Source: CAZEFK01 sp964511405 (GTDB taxonomy: Bacteria; Pseudomonadota; Alphaproteobacteria; Elsterales; Elsteraceae). Taken from it: a DNA stretch of 29,862 nucleotides. The translations under genes were made by a program, and so were the position numbers. Under the pieces are notes generated by a model. It saw only the letters and a program-made list of their open reading frames with translations. It did not search any database and was not told the DNA's origin. This document shows positions 22,962 through 29,862 of this stretch, one piece after another. Location: the NCBI GenBank assembly GCA_964511405.1, contig CAZEFK010000082.1, forward strand, positions 1 to 29,862. Reading direction: 5' to 3'. Positions within the stretch are counted from its first letter, which is position 1; each line of letters begins with the position of its first letter.

Positions 22962-24197
22962 ATGATCCACCGTCTTGAGATCGAGAACTTCTACTCGGTC
23001 CGGAACCGCCAGATTATCGACCTGCGGCCGAACCGTGGTGTCTCGGTGGACGGCCGGCGGCTCGTGCCGCTATGGCCCGGCGCCGCCGACGCGGCACCCG
23101 CGGTCGTTGCGCTGTTCGGCGCCAATGCGTCGGGCAAGTCGACCATCCTCAAGGCTCTGTCGTTCATCGCCTGGTACGTGGTCCACAGCGTGACCGCCCC
23201 GGCCGGCCAGAGACTGCCCTTCCTGCCGTTCAACGACGATGCCGGCTGGCAGGCGGCGACTCGCCTGGCCGTGGAGTTCGCCGGCATCGAGGATGTGGCG
23301 CGACTCCTGGATCCGGCGGGCGTCAGCGCCGAATGGCTCGCGAATGCCCAACGCTGCCTTTATCGCTACGAAGTCGACCTGAGGCCGACCGGCGACGCCG
23401 TCCACGCCGAGGCGCTGGCCTACCGGCCGGCTGGCGCCGCGAGGTGGGTCATGCTGTTCAAGCGGTCCGGCACTACTGTGCGGTTGGCCCGGCAGGTGCG
23501 CATGCGCGGGTTCCGATTACCCGACCAAGTGTTCAGGGGCCGGCCCGAGGCCAGCGTCGTGTCTGTCCTGAACCAATATGGGCACCCCTTCGCGCAGGTC
23601 CTGGCAACCACCGCTAGCTCTCTCTGGACCAATATCCTGATCGAGCACACGGATTGGCAGGAGCCCCTGATGGTTCAGCACTATGCCAACAACCCCAGCG
23701 TCGTGGCCGCGCTCAACCACGAGATCGAGCGGGTCGACATCGGCATCGATCGCATCGAAGTGGCCAGGGAGCCGTTCGGCCCGTCGCTGCGCTTTCACCA
23801 TCGGGGCATCGACCGGCCCCTCTCCCTGCCGCAAGAGAGCCACGGCACACGCCAGTTTCTGAAGAACTTCCCCTTGATCCACGGCGGCCTGGAGCGCGCC
23901 GGCGTGGCCGTCGTCGACGAGTTGGACACGGCGATCCATCCGCTCGTGCTGCGCGAGATCGTCCGCTGGTTCCAAGACCCGCTGCGCAATCCCCGGCACG
24001 CTCAGATCTGGATGAGCTGCCAGACCGCCACGCTGCTCGAGGACCTTCAGAAGGAAGAGATCTGGCTGTGCGAGAAAAATGCCGCCGGCGAGACCTCGGT
24101 CTACGGCTTGGCGGCACTCAAAGGCGTACGCCGCGACGACAATTTCTATGCGAAATACCTGACGGGCGCGCTTGGCGCCGTTCCGGCAATCGGCTGA
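22962..24197 (+). CDS. AAA15/RloA-like ATPase, candidate defence component
   Basis: A 411-aa ATPase of the AAA15/AAA_21 type (SMC/ABC-like, as in RloA, AbiLi and PARIS AriA). It starts IHRLEIENFYSVR, the usual first strand. Walker A is GANASGKST (53-61) and Walker B is VAVVDELDTAIHP (315-327, Asp319 and Glu320). A signature-like ESHGT (292-296) precedes it. In the H-loop position, where relatives usually read TTH, this protein has MSCQTATLL, so the switch His appears to be Gln354. No TOPRIM domain is fused. The next gene, 4 nt downstream, encodes an RloB-like protein. A strong GGAGGA ribosome binding site is present. Two lines inside the gene count to 37/60 and 36/60 GC, lower than flanking genes. 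Role in anti-phage defence is inferred from the pair. Confidence 0.88.
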   Translation: MIHRLEIENFYSVRNRQIIDLRPNRGVSVDGRRLVPLWPGAADAAPAVVALFGANASGKSTILKALSFIAWYVVHSVTAPAGQRLPFLPFNDDAGWQAATRLAVEFAGIEDVARLLDPAGVSAEWLANAQRCLYRYEVDLRPTGDAVHAEALAYRPAGAARWVMLFKRSGTTVRLARQVRMRGFRLPDQVFRGRPEASVVSVLNQYGHPFAQVLATTASSLWTNILIEHTDWQEPLMVQHYANNPSVVAALNHEIERVDIGIDRIEVAREPFGPSLRFHHRGIDRPLSLPQESHGTRQFLKNFPLIHGGLERAGVAVVDELDTAIHPLVLREIVRWFQDPLRNPRHAQIWMSCQTATLLEDLQKEEIWLCEKNAAGETSVYGLAALKGVRRDDNFYAKYLTGALGAVPAIG

Positions 24198-24201
24198 GGA
24201 C

Positions 24202-24759
24202 GTGCCGGCCCCAAAGGTCCCCCGCATCCCGCTGTTTATCGCCTGTGAAGGCGAAAGCGAACTGGGCTATGCCCGATTCTTCGGCGGGATCATCGGCTCT
24301 GCGTTCCACGTCGATGCTGCCGTCTGCCATGGCGGCGACCCCGTCGCGGTGGTCCAGGCCACCCTCAAGGCGCTTCGGAACCCGAGCCGGCGCGGCGTCC
24401 GGTTCGCTGCCAAAGCGGTCTTCGTCGACACCGACCTGTGCCGGCAGCGGCCGGACCTGGCGCACAACGCCAATCGGATCGCCGAGGCACACGGCCTGAC
24501 CATGCTCTGGCAGGTCCCCTGCCACGAGGCGTTCCTACTGCGCCACCTCGAAGGGTGCGCGGCGCTGCGGCCACCGACCAGCGAACTGGCAATGGCGGCG
24601 TTGGTCGAACGCTGGCCGGACTATCGCAAAGGGACGTCCGCCGCTGTGCACGCCCACCGTCTCGATGACGCGGCGGTCCGGCGCGCCCTGTCCGTCGAGC
24701 CGGCTTTCGATGCCTGGGTCAGGGCCGCCGGTGGGCTCGGGATCAGGCCTGGCCCGTGA
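24202..24759 (+). CDS. RloB-like TOPRIM-type protein, candidate defence effector
   Basis: A 185-aa protein resembling the RloB/AbiLii family. Strand 1 is IPLFIACEGESELGYARFF, matching the RloB FLIVCEGEKTE motif with its metal-binding Glu. GGDPVAVVQATLKAL resembles the family's helix. AVFVDTD supplies the acidic DxD of a TOPRIM-like site. VPCHEAFLLRHLEGC corresponds to the NPCFE.WLL.H block, and WPDYRKG to the Y.K.. segment. Proteins of this type act as nucleases or tRNase-like effectors beside AAA15 ATPases. I use GTG 24202, 4 nt behind the ATPase stop, although its TGAGGA site is only 1 nt away; TTG 24172 would overlap the ATPase gene by 26 nt. The gene ends 12 nt before the convergent phoR stop. 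Confidence 0.78.
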   Translation: MPAPKVPRIPLFIACEGESELGYARFFGGIIGSAFHVDAAVCHGGDPVAVVQATLKALRNPSRRGVRFAAKAVFVDTDLCRQRPDLAHNANRIAEAHGLTMLWQVPCHEAFLLRHLEGCAALRPPTSELAMAALVERWPDYRKGTSAAVHAHRLDDAAVRRALSVEPAFDAWVRAAGGLGIRPGP

Positions 24760-24771
24760 CCCGCCATGCCG

Positions 24772-26220
24772 TCAGCCGGCGCGGGCCGGTCGGCTCGCAT
24801 CCTTGACTGGGTTGCCGACCGCCGGCAGATAGACCGTGAACACGCTGCCGCGGCCGACTTCGCTTTCGATCGTCAGCGCGCCGCGGTGGCGGCCGACGAT
24901 GTGCTTGACGATGGCGAGCCCCAGCCCGGTGCCGCCGACGTCACGCGAGCGGGCGACATCGACCCGGTAGAACCGCTCGGTCAGGCGCGGCAGGTGCTCG
25001 CGCGCGATCCCCTGCCCTTCGTCGGCGACCGCCAGCGCCACGGCGCCGTGGGGCGCGCGCGGGAAGGACGGAGGCGGGCGGGCGGGGCGGCTGGCGGCGA
25101 CCCGCACGGTGCTGCCCGGCCGGCCATATTTGATGGCGTTGTCGATCAAGTTCTGCAGGAGCTGGGTCAGCTCGTCGCGCGCCCCGACCACGTCGGGCAG
25201 GTCGTCGGGGCACGCCACCTGGATGCGGATGCGGCGGCGCGCGGCCTGCAGCTCCAGGGCGGCGGCGACATGCTCGACGACCTCGCGCACCGCCACCGCC
25301 TGGGTCGGCGGCAGATGCTCGTTGAGTTCGATCCGGCTCAGCGACATCAGGTCCTCGACCAGCCGGGCCATGCGCTGCGCCTGCTCGTGCATGATCGGCA
25401 GGAAGCGGTCGCGCGCCTCGGCATCGTCGCGCGCCGGGCCGCGCAGGGTCTCGATGAAGCCGATCAGGGTCGAGAGCGGCGTGCGCAGCTCGTGGCTGGC
25501 ATTGGCGATGAAGTCGGCCCGCATCTGCTCGGACCGCCTGAGCGCGGTCACGTCGTGCAAGGCGATGACGGCGACCAGCCGCTCCGAGGCGGCGGTCGCG
25601 ATGCCCTGGCCCGGCAGGGCTTGGACATGCACCGTGAAATGGCGCTCGTGCGGGGTCGACAGGTCCCAGTCCACGGTCTGCGCGCCGCGGCCGGCCAGCG
25701 CCTGGGCGACGCCGTCCAGGATCGCCGGCGCGCGCATCACGGCTTCCAGGTCGCGGCCGACCACCGACGCGCCGAAGAAGCCCCGCGCCGCTTCATTGGC
25801 GTGGCGGATGTAGCGGCCGGCATCCAGCACCAGGAGCGGCCCGGGGATCGCGTCGAGCATGGCGTTGCGGACGTCGATCACGGCCTTCAGCATGTCGGCG
25901 CGCTGCTGGCCGGCGCGGCCCAGTCGGGCGATCGAGGCGGCGAGGCCGGACATCATGGGGGCCCGTTCCGCGATCGCCGGCACGTCGACGGGCTGACCCT
26001 CGATCATGCGGTCGACCATGCCGCGCACGGCGGCCAGCGCCATCAGGCGGGCGCGCATCACCACCCCGGCCCCCAGCGCGGCCGCGGCGAAGCTCGCGCA
26101 GCCGACCAGCGGGTCGAGCTGGCCTGTAGCGACCAGCAGGATCCAGACGGCGGCGCCCGGCACCATCACGGCCGCCGTCGCGCCGACGACCTGGCCCGGA
26201 TTGAGGCGCGGCGCCGCCAC
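24772..26220 (-). CDS. phoR: Phosphate regulon sensor histidine kinase PhoR
   Basis: The 482-aa membrane sensor kinase that phosphorylates PhoB under phosphate limitation. Two N-terminal helices (about 10-33 and 38-60) are followed by a linker and a PAS domain (about 113-225, MLDAIPGPLLVLDAGRYIRHAN, IALHDVT). The HisKA domain has FIANASHELRTPLS with phosphoacceptor His243. The ATPase domain has LIDNAIKYG (Asn361), DEGQGI, and GGTGLGLAIVKHI. GTG 26220 is used, with a GGGG-type site upstream and 13 nt after the maeB stop; a TTG at 26259 would overlap maeB. The kinase is likely co-transcribed with maeB. phoU-phoB are two kilobases further on, separated by the defence-like pair. Confidence 0.94.
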   Translation of the reverse strand: MAAPRLNPGQVVGATAAVMVPGAAVWILLVATGQLDPLVGCASFAAAALGAGVVMRARLMALAAVRGMVDRMIEGQPVDVPAIAERAPMMSGLAASIARLGRAGQQRADMLKAVIDVRNAMLDAIPGPLLVLDAGRYIRHANEAARGFFGASVVGRDLEAVMRAPAILDGVAQALAGRGAQTVDWDLSTPHERHFTVHVQALPGQGIATAASERLVAVIALHDVTALRRSEQMRADFIANASHELRTPLSTLIGFIETLRGPARDDAEARDRFLPIMHEQAQRMARLVEDLMSLSRIELNEHLPPTQAVAVREVVEHVAAALELQAARRRIRIQVACPDDLPDVVGARDELTQLLQNLIDNAIKYGRPGSTVRVAASRPARPPPSFPRAPHGAVALAVADEGQGIAREHLPRLTERFYRVDVARSRDVGGTGLGLAIVKHIVGRHRGALTIESEVGRGSVFTVYLPAVGNPVKDASRPARAG

Positions 26221-26233
26221 CGGCTGACCCCGG

Positions 26234-28498
26234 CTAGCGGCCCGCGTCGTGGGCGGCAAACGCCGCCGCCGTGACCAGGTCGGCGACCGAGGACCGCATC
26301 GGCACCACCTGCGCCGACTTCGACAGTCCGACCAGCAGCGGCCCGATCACCGTGCCGCCGCCCAGCTTGTGCAGCAACTTGGACGCGATGTTCGACGAGT
26401 TGAGCGCAGGCATGATCAGCACGTTCGCCGGTTTGGTCAGCCGGCAGAACGGGTACAGCTTCAGCTGGTCCTCGTCGAGGGCGACATCGGGCGTCATCTC
26501 GCCGTCGAACTCGAAATCGACGTCGCGCTGCTCCAGCACCTTGACCGCCCCGCGAATGCGGTTGGCGCTGTCGCGCATGGGGTTGCCGAAGTTCGACGTC
26601 GACAGCAGCGCGACCCGGGGCTCGTGCCCGAAGGCGCGCGCCTGCGCCGCGGTCTGGATCGCGATGTCGGCCAGCATCTCGGCCGACGGCACCTCGTTGA
26701 CGTTGGTGTCGGCCATGAACACGGTCTGCCGGCGCAGCATCAGCAGGGTCAGGCCCATGACCGTCTGCCCCGGCGCCGGGTCGATCACCCGCACCAGGTC
26801 CTCGTAGGAAGTCGAGAAGCTGCGGGTGATGCCGGTGACCAGGGCATCGGCGTCGCCATGCGCCACCATCAGCGCCGCAAAGACGTTGCGGTGCAGGTTG
26901 ACCAGGCGCTGGCAGTCGCGGAACAGGAGGCCCTGGCGCTGCTGGCGCCGGTAGAGGTATTCGGTGTAGCGGGCGTTGTGCCGGGACAGCCGGGCGTTGT
27001 GGATCTCGAGGTCCGAGACGTGGCCCAGCCCCAGCCGCGCCAGCGTCTCGTAGATCCGCTCCTCGCGGCCGATCAGCACCGGCGTGCCGTAGCCGTTGCT
27101 GCGGAACGCCAGGGCGGCGCGCAGCACGCGCTCCTCCTCGCCCTCGGCGAACACCACCCGGCGCGGCTTGGCCCGGACCTGCTCGAACACCGCCTCCAGG
27201 AACGACGCGGTGGGGTTGAGCCGGCTGCGCAGCTCCTGGACATAGGCGCTGCAATCGGGCAGCGGCCGCCGCGCGACGCCGCTGTCCATGGCCGCCCGCG
27301 CCACCGCCGGCGGGATGTGCGAGATCAGGCGGGGATCGAACGGCACCGGCAGGATGTAATCCGGCCCGTAGCGCAGCCGCCGCCCGGAATAGGCGGCGTC
27401 GAGCTCGTCGGGCACGTCCTCGCGGGCGAGTGCCGCCAGCGCTTCGACCGCCGCGATCTTCATGGCGTCGTTGATGGTCGACGCGCGCACGTCGAGGGCG
27501 CCGCGGAAGATGTAGGGGAAGCCCAGGACGTTGTTGACCTGGTTGGGATAATCCGAGCGCCCGGTGGCGACGATCGCGTCGGGGCGCACCTCGCGCGCCT
27601 CCTCCGGCGTGATCTCGGGGTCGGGATTGGCCATGGCGAAGATGATCGGCTTCGGCCCCATCGACTCGATCATGGACGCCGAGAAGGCACCCTTGGCCGA
27701 CAGCCCGAACACCACATGGGCGCCGGCCATGGCGTCGGCCAGGGTGCGGGCGTCGGTGTCGACGGCATGGGCCGATTTCCACTGGTTCATGCCCGCGGTG
27801 CGGCCGCGATAGACCACGCCCTTGGTGTCGCACAGGATCACCTGCTCATTGGGCAGGCCCATGGACTTCAGCAGCTCGACGCAGGCGATGGCGGCGGCGC
27901 CGGCGCCGTTGACCACCATCTTGACGTCCGCGAGCGTGCGGTCGGTCAGGTGCAGGGCGTTGACCAGGCCGGCCGCGGCGACGATCGCGGTGCCGTGTTG
28001 GTCGTCGTGGAACACCGGGATGTCGAGCAGCTCGCGCAACCGCTCCTCGATGATGAAGCATTCCGGCGCGCGGATGTCCTCGAGGTTGATGCCGCCGAAG
28101 CTGGGACCGAGGAAGCGCACGCAATTGACGAACTCGTCGACGTCGCGGGTGTCGACCTCGAGGTCGATGCCGTCGATGTCGGCGAAGCGCTTGAACAGGA
28201 CGGCCTTGCCTTCCATCACCGGCTTGGAGGCGAGCGCGCCCAGATCGCCCAGGCCGAGCACGGCGGTGCCGTTCGAGATCACCGCGACCAGATTGCCCTT
28301 GGCGGTGTAGTCGTAGGCGGTCGAGGGGTCGGCCGCGATGCGCAGGCAGGGTGCGGCCACGCCCGGCGAATAGGCGAGGCTCAGGTCGCGGGCGGTGGTC
28401 AGCGGCTTGGTCGGCGCGATCTCGATCTTGCCGGGGCGGCCCGACGCATGCAGCTGGAGCGCCTCGTCGTCGGTCACACGTGGCAGGCCCTGGTCCAT
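26234..28498 (-). CDS. maeB: NADP-dependent malic enzyme with phosphotransacetylase-like domain
   Basis: Oxidative decarboxylation of malate to pyruvate, yielding NADPH. The 754-aa product is full length for the MaeB fusion type. The malic-enzyme part (about 1-430) contains AYSPGVAAPC, FHDDQHGTAIVAAAGL, VNGAGAAAIACVELL (NADP-binding) and FAMANPDPEITPEEA. The C-terminal half (about 440-754) is the phosphotransacetylase-like domain (RRVVFAEGEEERVLRAA, DALVTGITRSF, GLSKSAQVV), usually regulatory and inactive in this fusion, binding acetyl-CoA. ATG 28498 is used, with GGGGAGG 6 nt upstream; an ATG two codons earlier would leave no spacing. That ribosome binding site lies in a perfect hairpin. The gene is divergent from mutS, an arrangement also known in other alphaproteobacteria. 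Confidence 0.95.
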   Translation of the reverse strand: MDQGLPRVTDDEALQLHASGRPGKIEIAPTKPLTTARDLSLAYSPGVAAPCLRIAADPSTAYDYTAKGNLVAVISNGTAVLGLGDLGALASKPVMEGKAVLFKRFADIDGIDLEVDTRDVDEFVNCVRFLGPSFGGINLEDIRAPECFIIEERLRELLDIPVFHDDQHGTAIVAAAGLVNALHLTDRTLADVKMVVNGAGAAAIACVELLKSMGLPNEQVILCDTKGVVYRGRTAGMNQWKSAHAVDTDARTLADAMAGAHVVFGLSAKGAFSASMIESMGPKPIIFAMANPDPEITPEEAREVRPDAIVATGRSDYPNQVNNVLGFPYIFRGALDVRASTINDAMKIAAVEALAALAREDVPDELDAAYSGRRLRYGPDYILPVPFDPRLISHIPPAVARAAMDSGVARRPLPDCSAYVQELRSRLNPTASFLEAVFEQVRAKPRRVVFAEGEEERVLRAALAFRSNGYGTPVLIGREERIYETLARLGLGHVSDLEIHNARLSRHNARYTEYLYRRQQRQGLLFRDCQRLVNLHRNVFAALMVAHGDADALVTGITRSFSTSYEDLVRVIDPAPGQTVMGLTLLMLRRQTVFMADTNVNEVPSAEMLADIAIQTAAQARAFGHEPRVALLSTSNFGNPMRDSANRIRGAVKVLEQRDVDFEFDGEMTPDVALDEDQLKLYPFCRLTKPANVLIMPALNSSNIASKLLHKLGGGTVIGPLLVGLSKSAQVVPMRSSVADLVTAAAFAAHDAGR

Positions 28499-28505
28499 GA
28501 GCATC

Positions 28506-28526
28506 CTCCCCGGTTCCGCCGGGGAG
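28506..28526 (-). promoter_or_regulatory. Hairpin sequestering the maeB ribosome binding site
   Basis: On the maeB mRNA, CTCCCCGG pairs perfectly with CCGGGGAG around the 5-nt loop CGGAA. The 3' arm contains the Shine-Dalgarno core of maeB: four of the five bases of GGAGG are in the stem. The start codon is 7 nt past the stem. The structure should limit ribosome access unless it is opened. Confidence 0.6.
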
Positions 28527-28636
28527 CGCCCGGGCAGCTGGTCACCCGCCAAGGCTGCGCGGTTTCCGGGATTTCGGTCAACCATCCTGATGTTTCCCCC
28601 CGTGCGCCGGCCGGCTCGATGACCTGGCCGGTCGAT

Positions 28637-28644
28637 GCTATACA
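28637..28644 (+). promoter_or_regulatory. Extended -10 element of mutS
   Basis: TGCTATACA (TG extension at 28636-28637, TATACA at 28639-28644) ends six nucleotides before the mutS ATG. A partial -35, TCGATG at 28616-28621, stands 17 nt upstream. The position predicts transcription starting at or very near the ATG. The -10 is good; the -35 is poor. Confidence 0.5.
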
Positions 28645-28650
28645 GCCGCC

Positions 28651-29862
28651 ATGGCCCGCGATTTCGACGACCCGCCCCGCCCGCCGCCCGGGGAACCAGC
28701 CGCTGCGCCCTCAGCCGTCCCGCCGGTTCCGGCCGACGCAACGCCAATGATGGCTCAGTATCTCGAACTCAAGCGCGCCTATCCCGATTGCCTATTGTTC
28801 TATCGGATGGGCGATTTCTACGAGATGTTTTTTGAGGACGCGGAGCGGGCGGCGGCGGCCTTGTCGCTGACCTTGACCCGGCGCGGCCGCCACGAGGGCC
28901 AGGACATCCCGATGGCCGGGGTGCCCATGCACGCGGCCGAAGGCTATCTGGCCCGGCTCATCCGCCAGGGCTTCCGGGTCGCGGTGTGCGAGCAGGTCGA
29001 GGACCCGGCGCAGGCGCGCAAGCGGGCCGGCAAGCCGCTGGTCCGGCGCGAGGTGGTTCGGCTGGTGACCCCTGGGACCATCACCGAAGACGGGTTGCTG
29101 GACGCGCGCCGCCACAACTGGCTGGCCGCCATCGCCGAGGTCGCGGGCATGATCGCCCTGGCCGCCGCCGACATCACCACCGGCAGCTTCGAGGTCGAGG
29201 CGGTGCCGCCGGGCCCGGCGGCCCTGGCCGCCGCCCTCGCCCGCCTGGACGCCTCGGAGGTCCTGATCCCCGACCGGCTGATGGAGCGGCCGGCGCTGTT
29301 CGAGATGCTGGCCGACTGGAAGCCGCGCCTGACCCCGCTGCCGGCGGCGCGCTTCGACAGCGAGAACGCGCGGCGCCGGCTGGAACGGCTGCACGGCCTG
29401 GGCACGCTGGACGGCCTGGGCGCCTTCGGCCGGGCCGAAGTGGCCGCGGCAGGCGCCCTGGTCGACTATCTCGACCTGACTCAGAAGGGCACGCTGCCGC
29501 ATCTGGCGCCGCTGGCCCGGCGCGCCGCCGGGGCGGGCATGGCGATCGACGCCGCCACGGCCCGCAACCTGGAGCTGACCCGCAGCCTGTCGGGCGACCG
29601 CCGCGGCAGCCTGCTCGCCGCCATCGACCGCACGGTGACCGGGTCGGGCGCCCGCACTCTGGCCCAGTGGCTGGCGGCACCGCTGACCGATCCGGCCGCC
29701 ATCGCGGCGCGCCAGGACCTGGTGGCGTGGTTCCTGGAATCAGGCGCGGTCCGCGCCGCCGTCCGCACCCTGCTCCGCCAGGCCCCCGACATCGAACGCT
29801 CGGTGGCGCGGCTCAGCGTCCGCCGCGGCGGCCCGCGCGATCTGGCGGCGATCCGCGACGGC
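28651..29862 (+). CDS. mutS: DNA mismatch repair protein MutS, N-terminal part
   Basis: Mismatch recognition ATPase. The window contains the first 404 codons and the frame runs off the end; full MutS is usually 850-900 aa. After a Pro/Ala-rich N-terminal extension of about 30 residues comes MMAQYLELKRAYPDCLLFYRMGDFYEMFFEDA, given in parts: the mismatch-reading Phe-x-Glu is Phe56-Tyr57-Glu58 of GDFYEMF. GQDIPMAGVPMHAAEGYLARLI and VAVCEQVEDP complete the mismatch-binding domain. The connector follows (LVTPGTITEDGLLD), then the start of the lever domain (MAIDAATARNLEL, GSLLAAIDRTVTGSGARTLAQWL). ATG 28651 is preferred because the -10 box just precedes it; there is no Shine-Dalgarno. ATG 28747 is an alternative. 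Confidence 0.96.
   Translation, partial: MARDFDDPPRPPPGEPAAAPSAVPPVPADATPMMAQYLELKRAYPDCLLFYRMGDFYEMFFEDAERAAAALSLTLTRRGRHEGQDIPMAGVPMHAAEGYLARLIRQGFRVAVCEQVEDPAQARKRAGKPLVRREVVRLVTPGTITEDGLLDARRHNWLAAIAEVAGMIALAAADITTGSFEVEAVPPGPAALAAALARLDASEVLIPDRLMERPALFEMLADWKPRLTPLPAARFDSENARRRLERLHGLGTLDGLGAFGRAEVAAAGALVDYLDLTQKGTLPHLAPLARRAAGAGMAIDAATARNLELTRSLSGDRRGSLLAAIDRTVTGSGARTLAQWLAAPLTDPAAIAARQDLVAWFLESGAVRAAVRTLLRQAPDIERSVARLSVRRGGPRDLAAIRDG

Noticed and set aside
26249..28750. 833-codon plus-strand open frame opposite maeB
   Set aside because: It is composed of His/Gln/Arg-rich antisense sequence, while maeB on the other strand has full-length recognisable motifs.

Overview
This is a GC-rich chromosomal window (hand-counted lines give about 60-78% GC) that looks like an alphaproteobacterium, most likely of the Rhodospirillales type. 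The basis is a PhaR-type PHA regulator, a bactofilin beside a class A PBP, a malic enzyme fused to a phosphotransacetylase-like domain divergent from mutS, a DUF2244 protein, Caulobacter-like GCTANA -10 elements and a CtrA-like box. The taxonomic call is inference. No rRNA, tRNA, CRISPR array or insertion sequence was seen.

Layout. 1-6566: housekeeping and cell envelope (3' end of dapB, DUF2244 protein, nth, lipoprotein and bactofilin, class A PBP, Bcr/CflA-type exporter, YgjP-like metallopeptidase). 6567-12530: a patchy cobalamin block (cobB, cobA, cbiD, cobK) interleaved with three uncharacterised genes: a small tail-anchored protein behind a CtrA-like box, a Pro/Ala-rich protein, and a helical protein ending in a FliM-like CheY-binding peptide. 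12531-16758: XRE regulator, phaR, a small coiled-coil ORF overlapping a PhaC-like synthase, and the thiolase phaA. 16777-21239: polysaccharide flippase, a divergent UMP-kinase paralogue, and an MFS exporter divergent from a LysR regulator. 21215-26220: the phosphate-response genes phoB, phoU and phoR, split by a two-gene cassette that resembles anti-phage RloA/RloB (AbiL-like) systems. 26234-29862: maeB and the 5' part of mutS.

How the genes work together. PhoR and PhoB form the phosphate two-component system with PhoU as negative modulator. A three-unit Pho box precedes phoU-phoB, so autoregulation is likely, and no pst transporter genes are present. PhaA supplies acetoacetyl-CoA and the PhaC-like enzyme polymerises or handles hydroxyacyl groups under PhaR control; no phaB is present. 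Bactofilin and the PBP with a proline-rich cytoplasmic tail may act together in localised wall growth.

The best candidates for something new are the AAA15 ATPase plus RloB-like cassette (22962-24759), the PyrH paralogue with altered signature residues (18185-18928), the two credible reading frames overlapping by 206 nt at the start of phaC (14283-14488), the hairpin covering the maeB ribosome binding site (28506-28526), and the protein with a C-terminal FliM-like peptide (10021-10533).
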